The notes beneath the pieces were generated by a model. That model saw only the letters and a list, made by a program, of their open reading frames with translations, ran no database searches and was not told where the DNA came from. A DNA stretch of 62,467 nt from Mogibacterium sp. (lineage in GTDB: Bacteria > Bacillota > Clostridia > Peptostreptococcales > Anaerovoracaceae), in the NCBI GenBank assembly GCA_017515425.1, contig JAFWFU010000049.1, forward strand, positions 1 to 62,467, given 5' to 3'. A program made the translations under genes and the position numbers. Below, piece by piece: positions 9,713 through 18,237 of this stretch; position 1 is the stretch's first letter; every line of letters starts with the position of its first letter.

Positions 9713-12535
9713 TTACTTAACTGTTACCTTCTTGCCGGCGTTTGCCTTCGTGAAGAACTTCTTATACTTCTTGATGAGCTTCTGCTTAGCCTTCTTGCTG
9801 CCGCCGACCTTAACCTTAACGGTCTTGACCTTGGAACCCTTGAGGCTTCCCTTTACCTTGGCTTTCGTCAGGTATTTGGTCTTGAGGATTACTGTAGTAG
9901 CCTTGCTCTTCTTGAAGGCATTCTTGTTAATCTTCTCTACGTTGGCACCAAGTGTAACCTTTCTAATCTTCTTAGCTCTGAACGCCTTAACGCCTATTCT
10001 TACTACCTCGTAGGTCTTTCCTTCATAGGTTACCGTATTAGGTATTTTGACCGATTTGGCATTCTTGGCAAGAATGAGCGTTACATCTCCGTCTCCCGTT
10101 GTATCAGGCTCTTTGTCCACTCTATAGGTATTATTATCTACCACGAATGTCTTTGATGTGCCTGTTACGGGAAGCGTATTGGCTTTATCAACAAGTGCCT
10201 GTGCAGCCTGAGCCTCTGCTGAACCTTCTCCGTAGACCTTCTTAGCAGCTTCAAGGGCTTTGTTTGCCGCGTCCAGCGCCGCTTTCTTGTTTGCCTCTGA
10301 CGGATTAGCCTCTGCTCTCTTAACCTTCTGCTCCGCTTCGAGCTTGAGTGCATCTGCAAGAGCCTTATCAGCCTCTGCCTTTAAAGCCTTTGCTTCTTCG
10401 AGCTTTTCCTCATTTCCTGACAATTCGGCTGCCTTTACGGCTTCGTCAGCTTTGGCTACTGCTGTCTCCGCCTTGGCTGTTGCTTCCTCTGCCGCCTTTA
10501 CGGCTTCATCAGGGCCGGGCTTAGCAGCCGCTACAGCGTCTGCCGCCGTCTTGGAATCCTTAGCCTTCTGGAGCGCGTCCTTCGCATCTGTCAGAGCCTT
10601 GTCCGTGTCTGCATAAAATGCCTTCCAATAAAGCTCTTCGGCATTCTTTCTATGCTCGCGCGCGCCTTCAAGATTTTCTCCTGCCTCTACAGCAGCGTCA
10701 GCCGTGCGCTCTTTCGCAGCTATACCGTCGGGCAGAGCATCAGCCTCGTCAACTAGTGCAGGATCGCCGTTTGCATTTGCGGCTTCTTTTGCATTTTGCG
10801 CTACGATCATTGCGTAATTTGCCGCAGTCGCTGCATTATTAGCTGCTCTTTCGGCATCTGCCGATGCCTTTTCAGAAGCTTTGGCATCTTCAAGAGCTTT
10901 CTCCGCAGCCTTGATTGTCTCCGGAGAACTCGGATTGTTCTTGAATGCCGCTTCCGCTTCCTTCATGGAAGCCTCAGCCTTCTGCTTAGCCAACTCTGCA
11001 ATAACCTTTGCATTATTCGCTTCGCTTTCCAGCGCAGCTACTTTCGCACTTGCTGCTTTCGCTGTGTCTATGAGTTCACTTACTTTATCCTTGTAGGCTT
11101 CTGTACCGTAGATTACGGGATAGTTCGCTTTAAGGATAGCGAAAGCTTCCTTTATCTCGTCGTCCGTGGTAGTAACGTCGAAAAGCACATCTAAAGCATC
11201 TATCGCTGCCTGCGCGCTTGCCTTTGCTTCATCTGAGGCTGCGGAATCTGCCAAGATTGCATCAAAAGGTTTTCTCAAGGAGTCGTTGCGTGCAAACATA
11301 GTTGAAACATTGTTGATATGGTCTATCTCCAATTTCTCAAGACCGTTTATCAGTTCCAGTTGCCAATTTGCTCTAAGCATCATTGCTGCATCTCTTACCT
11401 TGCTCATATTGAGATTGCCGATACCGTAGATTTGTTTCAGAGATTGGCAATTTCTGATCATATCCGTCATATACTTCACTTCTGAGGTGTCGAAACCCGA
11501 TACATCAAGCTTTTTAAGTGCCAAGCAGCTTATGAACATAGCACTCATATCTGTCACTTTGGAAGTATTGAAGTTCGATACATCAATTTCCTCAAGTGAC
11601 TGGCAATCTCTAAACATATCTTTCATATCCGTGCAATTTGCCGTATTGAAATTTGACAAATCGACGCTTTCCAATGCTCTACAAGCATGGAACATCTCTA
11701 TCATCGTTACAGCACTATCCGTATCGAGGTATTGAAGCCCTTCGATTGTTGTGAGATTTGTGCAGAATTTGAAAATATATCCCATAAATCTGGCATTGCT
11801 CGTATCAAGTCCTTCTCCGAACTTTATGGTCTTTAGATCGCGGCAATTCTCGAATACAGAAGCAAATGTCTCAAGCTTCGAGCTGGTAGTCCAAGCGCTC
11901 AGGTCGATTTCCTCTACGCCTGTACTACCAAACGCTAAATCCGCCTTTTTAATATTGCTAACATCCCATGACTTTATTTCTTCTATGGATTTCAGCTTAG
12001 GAGCACCATAATCTACCAATTTTTCAGTTTCGGGATCCACAGTTCTCTTATTAAACAAATAGGATACAGAAGTTACTTCTTTTGTATCAATCTTGTCCAT
12101 GCCGGATAGGCTCTCAAGATTGCTCAGTCCGGAAAAGATAAATTGCAGTGATCCTTTAGCTTGTATATTGCCCGCTATCACTATCTTAGTAATTCTCTCA
12201 TCTCTCCCATTTGTAAGCCATTCCCACTCATCACGGATTGCATGCCATTTTTCTACCATTGCAAGCACGTCCATTCTTGGATCATCATATCTAATATAAT
12301 CTTCTGAAACTTTAGCTTCTGTCGCAGTATTGTCGAGCACTTGAGTCTCCCCTTTTTTCCCAAGTGTCAGTACGCCTTTGCTGTCAATCTCCCAAGAAAC
12401 GCCCTTGCAGGTTCCTGAGCTCGATGCAGCATATGAGTTGAGCGGCATAAGCATGACGAACGCCGCCAGCATCAGAAATAGCATTCCTATTAGTGCTATT
12501 CTGCTGCTTCCCTTCGTGAAAGTTTTTTCTTTCAT
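9713..12535 (-). CDS. Surface LRR protein 1 (BspA-like, DUF285 repeats, Ala-rich coiled-coil)
   Basis: A 940-aa exported protein. Residues 1-36 are a signal peptide ending around NSYAA. Residues about 100-440 carry BspA-type DUF285 leucine-rich repeats of the form NFNTSKVTDMSAMF..C..L..LDVS. Residues about 490-800 form a long Ala/Glu/Lys coiled-coil region. The last 140 residues contain a short LRR_5-like segment (VTYEGKTYEVVRIGVKAF) and a very basic tail ending NAGKKVTVK. An internal LPVTG near 800 is not followed by a membrane segment, so sortase anchoring is not supported. Such proteins usually act in adhesion. A paralogue of nearly equal length lies at 39222-42038, sharing the signal peptide, the tail and both flanks. 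Confidence 0.88.
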   Translation of the reverse strand: MKEKTFTKGSSRIALIGMLFLMLAAFVMLMPLNSYAASSSGTCKGVSWEIDSKGVLTLGKKGETQVLDNTATEAKVSEDYIRYDDPRMDVLAMVEKWHAIRDEWEWLTNGRDERITKIVIAGNIQAKGSLQFIFSGLSNLESLSGMDKIDTKEVTSVSYLFNKRTVDPETEKLVDYGAPKLKSIEEIKSWDVSNIKKADLAFGSTGVEEIDLSAWTTSSKLETFASVFENCRDLKTIKFGEGLDTSNARFMGYIFKFCTNLTTIEGLQYLDTDSAVTMIEMFHACRALESVDLSNFNTANCTDMKDMFRDCQSLEEIDVSNFNTSKVTDMSAMFISCLALKKLDVSGFDTSEVKYMTDMIRNCQSLKQIYGIGNLNMSKVRDAAMMLRANWQLELINGLEKLEIDHINNVSTMFARNDSLRKPFDAILADSAASDEAKASAQAAIDALDVLFDVTTTDDEIKEAFAILKANYPVIYGTEAYKDKVSELIDTAKAASAKVAALESEANNAKVIAELAKQKAEASMKEAEAAFKNNPSSPETIKAAEKALEDAKASEKASADAERAANNAATAANYAMIVAQNAKEAANANGDPALVDEADALPDGIAAKERTADAAVEAGENLEGAREHRKNAEELYWKAFYADTDKALTDAKDALQKAKDSKTAADAVAAAKPGPDEAVKAAEEATAKAETAVAKADEAVKAAELSGNEEKLEEAKALKAEADKALADALKLEAEQKVKRAEANPSEANKKAALDAANKALEAAKKVYGEGSAEAQAAQALVDKANTLPVTGTSKTFVVDNNTYRVDKEPDTTGDGDVTLILAKNAKSVKIPNTVTYEGKTYEVVRIGVKAFRAKKIRKVTLGANVEKINKNAFKKSKATTVILKTKYLTKAKVKGSLKGSKVKTVKVKVGGSKKAKQKLIKKYKKFFTKANAGKKVTVK

Positions 12536-12600
12536 AACTTCCTTTCTCCTTTCATCAACCTTCTGTACTACTGATAGTTTGCATTCCTATGCTGCTTTTT

Positions 12601-12671
12601 TTAATAAGATTCTTCGACTACGCACGCTCTGTCACCCTGAGCGAGTGAAACGAGTCGAAGGGTCTTATTTT
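12601..12671. repeat. Dispersed hairpin repeat inside the LRR 1 leader
   Basis: TAAGATTCTTCGACT (12604-12618) and AGTCGAAGGGTCTTA (12653-12667) form a long imperfect hairpin between the leader terminator and the LRR 1 start codon. It contains the caccctgagcga core of the dispersed repeat seen at 3028-3132. A shortened, decayed copy sits at the equivalent place upstream of LRR 2. Confidence 0.6.
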
Positions 12672-12677
12672 GCATAC

Positions 12678-12723
12678 AAAAAAACAGCGCCAATGCTATT
12701 CCCAAGTTTAGCAATCTGCGCTG
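12678..12723 (-). terminator. Intrinsic terminator in the 5' leader of LRR gene 1
   Basis: On the minus strand, CAGCGC and GCGCTG close a hairpin followed by seven U residues. It lies 143-188 bp upstream of the LRR start codon, so it would stop transcription before the gene. The loop region holds ATTGCTAAACTT, which is kept in the second leader. It could be an attenuator or the end of a separate small RNA. Confidence 0.7.
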
Positions 12724-12830
12724 CGTTTTAAATTGATTTCTTTGGTAGTACCCCCCCCATTTTGATTTTGCCGGAAACCTGATCAACGCCTTGCAATTAG
12801 TGGAGTCCAGCGTGCGATTTTATTGTGAAA
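12678..12830 (-). promoter_or_regulatory. Conserved leader element of surface LRR gene 1 (copy 1)
   Basis: This element is shared with copy 2 at 42155-42309. In order on the minus strand: TTTTTCACAAT, a variable region, ATTGCAAGG, an identical block beginning CAGGTTTCCGGCAAAATC and running through a G8 tract (12751-12758), a variable spacer, ATTGCTAAACTT, and an intrinsic terminator. I could not match it to a known riboswitch consensus. No clear -35/-10 pair is conserved between the two copies, so the transcription start is not fixed. Confidence 0.6.
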
Positions 12831-12884
12831 AATATGTCATTTGCCACAATTATCAACATTCGGCATTTGAGGCGGCAAATAATG

Positions 12885-14078
12885 CTATTCCTTCATCTCC
12901 TCGCGCACTTCGATAAACATCTGCACGGCTCTGTCTATATCTTCCTTCGTATGGCTCGCGCAGACCTGAGTCCTAATCCTCGCCTTGCCCTTTGGCACCA
13001 CGGGATATGAGAACGCCACGACATAGACGCCCTTTTTCATCATGCGGCGGGCAAACTCAGCCGTCATTCTCTCATCATAGAGCATGACAGGCACGCAGGG
13101 GTGCGTCCCCTCAATGATGTCGAAGCCGTTATCGACGAGTTTCTTCCTATAATATGCGGTAATCTCCTCTAAATGGTCGCGAAGCTCCGTGCTCTCTTCG
13201 AGCATATTCAGCATTTCAAGGCTCGCCCCGACAATGGCAGGCGCAACGGAGTTTGAGAAGAGATAAGGACGGCTCCTCTGGCGCAGTAAGTCGATTATCT
13301 CCTTTGTGCCCGAGGTATAGCCGCCGGAAGCGCCGCCGAGAGCCTTTCCGAGCGTACCCGTAATAATATCCACTCTGCCCTCGACCCCGTTATACTCGGG
13401 AGTTCCTCTGCCCTTAGCTCCGACAAATCCCACAGCATGGCTGTCATCCACCATAACGAGAGCCTCGTATTTATCCGCGAGGTCGCAGACGCCTTTAAGA
13501 TTGCAGATAATGCCGTCCATGGAGAAAACTCCGTCAGTGGCAATGATTTTAACCCTCGCACCTGCGGCATCGGCTTCTTTGAGCTTCTCCTCAAGGTCCG
13601 TCATATCATTATTCTTATATCTATATCTCTTAGCCTTGCAGAGCCTTACGCCGTCGATTATGGACGCGTGGTTCAGCTCGTCGCTTATTACGGCATCCTC
13701 TTCGCCGAGCAGAGTCTCGAACAGCCCGCCGTTAGCGTCGAAGCATGAGGAATAAAGAATCGTATCCTCAGTGCCGAGGAATTCAGAAATCTTATGCTCA
13801 AGCTCCTTATGTATGTCCTGAGTCCCGCAGATAAATCTGACGGACGCGACGCCATAGCCCCTTTCGTCATAGGTTTTCTTAGCAGCCTCGATTATCCTCT
13901 TATTATCACCGAGCCCGAGATAGTTGTTGGCGCACATACAGAGCATTTCCCTGCCGTCCTCTAGCACCACATGAGAGCCCTGCGGCGATACCAATGGCGC
14001 CTCGCCCTTAAAGAGACCCGCCTCGCGAATATCATCTACGGTTTTCTTATATGCTTTTAAAATATCCTTGCGATTCAT
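12885..14078 (-). CDS. kbl: Glycine C-acetyltransferase (2-amino-3-ketobutyrate CoA ligase)
   Basis: A 397-aa PLP enzyme of the alpha-oxoamine synthase family. It cleaves 2-amino-3-ketobutyrate with CoA to glycine and acetyl-CoA. Visible motifs are SNALGLG-like NNYLGLGD near 51-58, [10 protein letters not shown] at 211-220, and the PLP lysine K245 in [13 protein letters not shown]. Length is normal. It lies 88 bp downstream of tdh, which makes its substrate, so the pair forms the threonine-to-glycine route. Glycine could feed a glycine reductase elsewhere. 8-amino-7-oxononanoate synthase is a related alternative, but the tdh neighbour favours Kbl. Confidence 0.93.
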   Translation of the reverse strand: MNRKDILKAYKKTVDDIREAGLFKGEAPLVSPQGSHVVLEDGREMLCMCANNYLGLGDNKRIIEAAKKTYDERGYGVASVRFICGTQDIHKELEHKISEFLGTEDTILYSSCFDANGGLFETLLGEEDAVISDELNHASIIDGVRLCKAKRYRYKNNDMTDLEEKLKEADAAGARVKIIATDGVFSMDGIICNLKGVCDLADKYEALVMVDDSHAVGFVGAKGRGTPEYNGVEGRVDIITGTLGKALGGASGGYTSGTKEIIDLLRQRSRPYLFSNSVAPAIVGASLEMLNMLEESTELRDHLEEITAYYRKKLVDNGFDIIEGTHPCVPVMLYDERMTAEFARRMMKKGVYVVAFSYPVVPKGKARIRTQVCASHTKEDIDRAVQMFIEVREEMKE

Positions 14079-14166
14079 TTCACATATCCTTTCCTAAATG
14101 ACAAATATTGCTAACAACAAATATTGCTAATGACAAATATTGCCGTGCTGAGAAGAGCGAAGGCTC

Positions 14167-15231
14167 CTATTTTTCATTTATCTTAGACCAATCCATTACG
14201 ACCTTGCCGGACTGCCCTGAGAGCATGATTTCAAATCCCTTTTCAAAATCTCTGACATCAATGCGGTGGGTGATCACGTCCTTAATATCAAGCCCCGCCT
14301 GTAACATCATGGTCATCTTAATCCAGGTATTCCAGACCTTGCGCCCGTATATGCCCTTCATGGTAATCCCTTCAAAGATTACGCTCTCGAGATCCACCTT
14401 AGCGTCGCTTCCTTGCAGTCCAAGCAGGGCGATCTTGCCGCCATGCACCATGCGGCGGATCATATCGTTAAGCGCAGTCTCGCTTCCTGACATTTCAAGA
14501 CCTATATCAAATCCCTCGGTCATGCCAAGCTCAGCCATAACTTCCTCAAGGCTCTCATTTCTCAGATTGACGGTGCGGGTAGCTCCCATTTTCTTCGCCA
14601 AATCGAGCCTATAATCGTTGAAGTCCGTTATCACAACATGCCTTGCGCCCGCGAACTTCACTATTGCCGCCGCCATTGCGCCTATCGGACCCGCTCCCGC
14701 GATTAGGACATCCTCTCCAAGACATTCAAAGCTGAGCGCTGTATGGGTCGCATTGCCGAAGGGGTCGAATATGGCATATAGCTCTTCCTCGATATTCGGA
14801 TTGCAGGGCCATACATTTCTGGCGGGTATTACGAGGTATTCCGCAAACGCGCCGTTACGGTTGACGCCGACGCCCTTCGCATTCTTGCAGTATTCCTTCC
14901 TGCCTTCCTGACAGTTTCGGCATTTGCCGCAGGTGATATGCCCTTCGCCTGAGACGAGGTCTCCTATCTTATAGCCTCTGACCGCAGAGCCTATCTCGCA
15001 TATCTCGCCGACATATTCGTGCCCGACCGTCATTCCGACGGGGATAGTCTCCTCCGCCCATTTATTCCATTCATATATATGGACATCCGTGCCGCATATC
15101 GCCGTCTTGTGAATCTTAATCTTCACATCATTCGGGCCCACCTCAGGCACGGGCACCTCTCTCATCCACAGTCCCTTTTCGGGCTTTTCCTTTACGAGCG
15201 CCCACATCTTCGCAGAATTGCCTTCAGCCAT
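14167..15231 (-). CDS. tdh: L-threonine 3-dehydrogenase (zinc-dependent MDR family)
   Basis: A 354-aa NAD-dependent dehydrogenase that oxidises L-threonine to 2-amino-3-ketobutyrate. Catalytic zinc ligands are C46, H71 and E72 ([17 protein letters not shown]). The structural zinc loop is [15 protein letters not shown] (C101, C104, C107, C115). The NAD-binding motif [10 protein letters not shown] follows. It sits 28 bp after rpoZ and upstream of kbl. A sorbitol dehydrogenase is a relative, but the linkage to kbl supports threonine as substrate. Confidence 0.92.
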   Translation of the reverse strand: MAEGNSAKMWALVKEKPEKGLWMREVPVPEVGPNDVKIKIHKTAICGTDVHIYEWNKWAEETIPVGMTVGHEYVGEICEIGSAVRGYKIGDLVSGEGHITCGKCRNCQEGRKEYCKNAKGVGVNRNGAFAEYLVIPARNVWPCNPNIEEELYAIFDPFGNATHTALSFECLGEDVLIAGAGPIGAMAAAIVKFAGARHVVITDFNDYRLDLAKKMGATRTVNLRNESLEEVMAELGMTEGFDIGLEMSGSETALNDMIRRMVHGGKIALLGLQGSDAKVDLESVIFEGITMKGIYGRKVWNTWIKMTMMLQAGLDIKDVITHRIDVRDFEKGFEIMLSGQSGKVVMDWSKINEK

Positions 15232-15259
15232 TCCACACCTCCTTGTTTTGAAATTCCGC

Positions 15260-15466
15260 CTATTCCAAGCCCTCGGGTCTCCTATAGGTAATCAGATCGT
15301 CCGCGATCTCCTTGGCGGCTTGGCTTACGGGTCTTTCGCTCTCGTCCTCAGTGATAGCGCGCTTGCCGTCCACTAAATCCCTCGCCCTTTTAGCGGCGAG
15401 CATTACGAGCGAATACCTGCTGTCCGTCTTTTCGTTAAGCTTGTTTATTGATGGATAAAGTAGCAT
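15260..15466 (-). CDS. rpoZ: DNA-directed RNA polymerase omega subunit
   Basis: A 68-aa small RNA polymerase subunit. It has the family signature [16 protein letters not shown] and the downstream [14 protein letters not shown] segment [14 protein letters not shown]. The order yicC-gmk-rpoZ is the usual Firmicutes arrangement. It is unusual that tdh and kbl follow at operon-like spacing. Confidence 0.93.
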   Translation of the reverse strand: MLLYPSINKLNEKTDSRYSLVMLAAKRARDLVDGKRAITEDESERPVSQAAKEIADDLITYRRPEGLE

Positions 15467-15490
15467 CTTAAATCTCCCTTCTGCTCTTGT

Positions 15491-16096
15491 TTATTCGTAC
15501 TGCTTGATTATTTCCGTCGCCCTGTCCGGCACTCTGCAATTCTCGGCGGTCATTATGCTCTGCACCTCGGTCGCCGCCTTTTCGATTTCATCATTTATCA
15601 CATAATAGTCGTATTCGCCTATGAGCTTAATCTCGTTCAGAGCCTGCCCGAGCCTCTTTTCAATCACCTCATGGCTGTCCGTGGCGCGTCCCTCGAGCCT
15701 TCTCCTGAGCTCCTCTAAGCTCGGCGGGAGAAGGAATACCAATATGGCTTCGGGCATCACCTTCTTAACCTGCAAAGCCCCCTGGACGTCAATATCCAAA
15801 ATAACATTATAGCCCTTGGCAATCTGCCTTATCACCATATCCTTTGGCGTTCCGTAGAGATTGTCAAATACGCTGGCATATTCGAGAAAATTCCCCTTCT
15901 CTATATTGTCAAGAAACTCCTCTCTGCTGACGAAAAAATAGTCTTTCCCCTCTGTCTCGCCTTCTCTTGCCTCTCTTGTCGTCATGGAGACCGAGAATAC
16001 ATTCCTTATATCTTTAAGAAGCTCCTTGCATATACAGCCCTTTCCCGTTCCCGACGGTCCTGTTATCACATAGAGCTTGCCTTTCTTTCGGCTCAT
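15491..16096 (-). CDS. gmk: Guanylate kinase
   Basis: A 201-aa cytosolic kinase converting GMP and ATP to GDP and ADP. The P-loop GPSGTGKG is at residues 13-20. The GMP-binding segment FSVSMTTREAREGETEGKDYFFV and the lid region LEGRATDSHEVIEKRL are intact. The length is typical. It sits 57 bp after yicC and 24 bp before rpoZ. Confidence 0.96.
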   Translation of the reverse strand: MSRKKGKLYVITGPSGTGKGCICKELLKDIRNVFSVSMTTREAREGETEGKDYFFVSREEFLDNIEKGNFLEYASVFDNLYGTPKDMVIRQIAKGYNVILDIDVQGALQVKKVMPEAILVFLLPPSLEELRRRLEGRATDSHEVIEKRLGQALNEIKLIGEYDYYVINDEIEKAATEVQSIMTAENCRVPDRATEIIKQYE

Positions 16097-16153
16097 TTAT
16101 ATCCCTCTTTCTATGATTGTCGATTTTGATACGAAGTCATCATTGTAACATAT

Positions 16154-17047
16154 TTATTCGATATTTTGCACCTGCTCTCTTATCTTTTCAATTTCGGATT
16201 TGAGTTCGAGCATTAGCGAGGTGATCTCCCTGTCGTTCGACTTCGAACCTATCGTATTCACCTCTCTGTTCATCTCCTGAATCAAAAAGTCTATCTTCTT
16301 GCCAATTCCCTCGCTGCCGTCTGATTTAAGGAAACTCCTGAGCTGGCTGATATGACTGTCCAGCCTAACTAGCTCTTCCGTGATATTCGCCTTGTCCGCG
16401 AATATCGCAGCCTCGACGGCAATCCTCTCCTCGGGGACTTCGTAAACGCCTTCCAATATATCGTTCACCCTCGCTCTGAGCTTATCCGCATATTCCTTTT
16501 CGATTTCGGGCGCTCTCTCCTCGATTCTTTCTCTGAGATTTGCCACCGTCTGCGCTCTCTGCTCAAGATCCTCGGCGAGCTTGGCTCCCTCAGCCTCCCT
16601 CATCTCGCAGAAATCATCAAGGGCTTTTTCGGCAGCCTTGAGCAGTCTGAGCGCCGCAGCCTCTTCGTCCTCTTCGGCGGCAACCGCCTTGATTACATCA
16701 GGCATACGCGAGAGGATATTGAGCGAAACATGGGAATCCTCGCCGAATTCAAAGCTGCTCTCAAGCTCTCTCAGCGCCTCATAGTATTTGGCGGCGAGAT
16801 CTCTGTCCAGCCTTATATCAGAATCGCTCTGCCCCGTATTGTCCACGGAGATATTGACCTCTACCTTGCCCCTATGAAGTCTCGATTTGATACGCGCCTT
16901 AATCTGCTCCTCCGCGAACGCGTACTTTCTGGGCATTTTCACAAATATATCCAAATATCTGTGATTTACGGCTTTAATCTCCACGGTCACCTTGCTGACT
17001 TCGTCCGTATGCTCGCCTCTTCCGAAGCCGGTCATGCTTCTAATCAT
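16154..17047 (-). CDS. YicC/YloC family endoribonuclease
   Basis: A 297-aa protein of the YicC family. It starts with the signature MIRSMTGFGRGE and ends with the conserved DUF1732 region (GKKIDFLIQEMNREVNTIGSKS). YicC proteins are oligomeric endoribonucleases involved in RNA turnover. The gene is commonly found immediately before gmk, as here. It starts 20 bp after the DUF975 gene. Confidence 0.93.
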   Translation of the reverse strand: MIRSMTGFGRGEHTDEVSKVTVEIKAVNHRYLDIFVKMPRKYAFAEEQIKARIKSRLHRGKVEVNISVDNTGQSDSDIRLDRDLAAKYYEALRELESSFEFGEDSHVSLNILSRMPDVIKAVAAEEDEEAAALRLLKAAEKALDDFCEMREAEGAKLAEDLEQRAQTVANLRERIEERAPEIEKEYADKLRARVNDILEGVYEVPEERIAVEAAIFADKANITEELVRLDSHISQLRSFLKSDGSEGIGKKIDFLIQEMNREVNTIGSKSNDREITSLMLELKSEIEKIREQVQNIE

Positions 17048-17066
17048 AAATATTTCTCCCGCCTAA

Positions 17067-18101
17067 TCAGTCGAATGTTGAAGTATCCTTTGGCTCCTCG
17101 AATGTGATATATACATCCTCTTCATTATTATTATTGTCGGCACTGTTATTGTCATTGCCTGCACCGTTATTACTGCCTGCATTATTGCTATTGTTATAAG
17201 TGCCGCCGTAGAGTCTTGCGAGCTCCTCTCGTCTAGCCGCTTCCCTGCTATCCACATCTTCTGTGCCTGAAATCCTTCCGCTCAGAACCCTGTAGAGCTC
17301 AGCCTGCGTGGCAAAGACATAGGGATTGACATAGAAGAGGCCGAGTATTCCGATTGTGAAAGCCGCTAAGATATGCCAGCCGATAAAGCTGAAATCCAAA
17401 AGGAAGGCCTTCCATTTATGCCCGTGCATAAGCCTCCCTGAAGTCTCCAGAGCTTCCTTCTCGTTCAGATTTGGGTTTTCCGCCAGAAGATATGGCACCA
17501 ATCTGTATTCGTATGTTTTGATGATACCGGGAATGAAAAAGAGCAGGCTCCAAAGCATTATATAGAGCGTCCTGAAGAACTGAACCCTTACGATATTCTT
17601 ATAATTATTGTTAAACCCGAGGAGCATAGTGCCCACATCATGTCCTCTGCCTTCGCTGTTATCCAGGAAGAATTTGCGGCAGCCGACCTCGAGAGGATTG
17701 AGCAGGAGAATGACGATAACCAAAACGACAGCCATTACAATGGTAAATGTGATGATAAATGTCGTAAGAAATATCCGCCAAAATGTGTCATCGAAGCCGT
17801 TAATTCCAGGCGAGAAGGGATTACGCTGTAAATCCTTGAATTCATCAATGCCCCAATCGCCTTCGAGCATATCCTCAGCATCATCATCAAAAAACTCATA
17901 ATCATTATAGTTTTCAATATAATCGTTATAATAATTATCATTATTCAGTTGCTTGCCTAAATTGAAGCCGTTATTATAGGATAAATTGAAGGATACTCCA
18001 CCCGTTGCGAGCGAAAGAACAAGAGCTGCCAATACGCATTTCCAATAATTTGACTGAAATGCAGTCTTTCCTCTTTGTTTAAGCAGTATACGATTCCACA
18101 T
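17067..18101 (-). CDS. DUF975 family integral membrane protein
   Basis: About 344 aa. I start at the ATG at 18101 (MWNRILLKQRG), which follows GGGAGGAAAT, rather than the upstream ATG at 18116. Several hydrophobic segments are visible near residues 25-45, 105-135, 175-200 and 235-270. The family-typical N-terminus (LKxxGK..F..NYW) and the P-G-I-I-K-x-Y-x-Y segment (FIPGIIKTYEYRLVPYLLAENP) identify DUF975. A hydrophilic insert at 45-95 and an Asn-rich, probably disordered tail end the protein. Function is unknown. It is divergent from rqcH. Confidence 0.85.
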   Translation of the reverse strand: MWNRILLKQRGKTAFQSNYWKCVLAALVLSLATGGVSFNLSYNNGFNLGKQLNNDNYYNDYIENYNDYEFFDDDAEDMLEGDWGIDEFKDLQRNPFSPGINGFDDTFWRIFLTTFIITFTIVMAVVLVIVILLLNPLEVGCRKFFLDNSEGRGHDVGTMLLGFNNNYKNIVRVQFFRTLYIMLWSLLFFIPGIIKTYEYRLVPYLLAENPNLNEKEALETSGRLMHGHKWKAFLLDFSFIGWHILAAFTIGILGLFYVNPYVFATQAELYRVLSGRISGTEDVDSREAARREELARLYGGTYNNSNNAGSNNGAGNDNNSADNNNNEEDVYITFEEPKDTSTFD

Positions 18102-18201
18102 AAGATTTCCTCCCATTTACAAGTCCAAAATCGCAAATAATTTTACACCTTTATATCGTTTTTATCAACAAATCCCAGCCTTTTCATACATTCATTTACC
18201 C

Positions 18202-18231
18202 TTGCGGCCCTCCCTCTCCTAATGTTATATT
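18202..18231 (+). promoter_or_regulatory. Promoter of rqcH placing the start site at its ATG
   Basis: TTGCGG (18202-18207), an 18-bp spacer and TATATT (18226-18231). The predicted +1, seven bases after the -10, falls on the A of the rqcH start codon at 18238. No Shine-Dalgarno sequence precedes this ATG, which is consistent with a leaderless mRNA. Confidence 0.6.
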
Positions 18232-18237
18232 ATCGGC

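Noticed and set aside
10100..10160. LPVTG sortase-like motif in surface LRR protein 1
   Set aside because: It is internal, with about 140 residues after it and no membrane segment or terminal basic tail of the sorting type.
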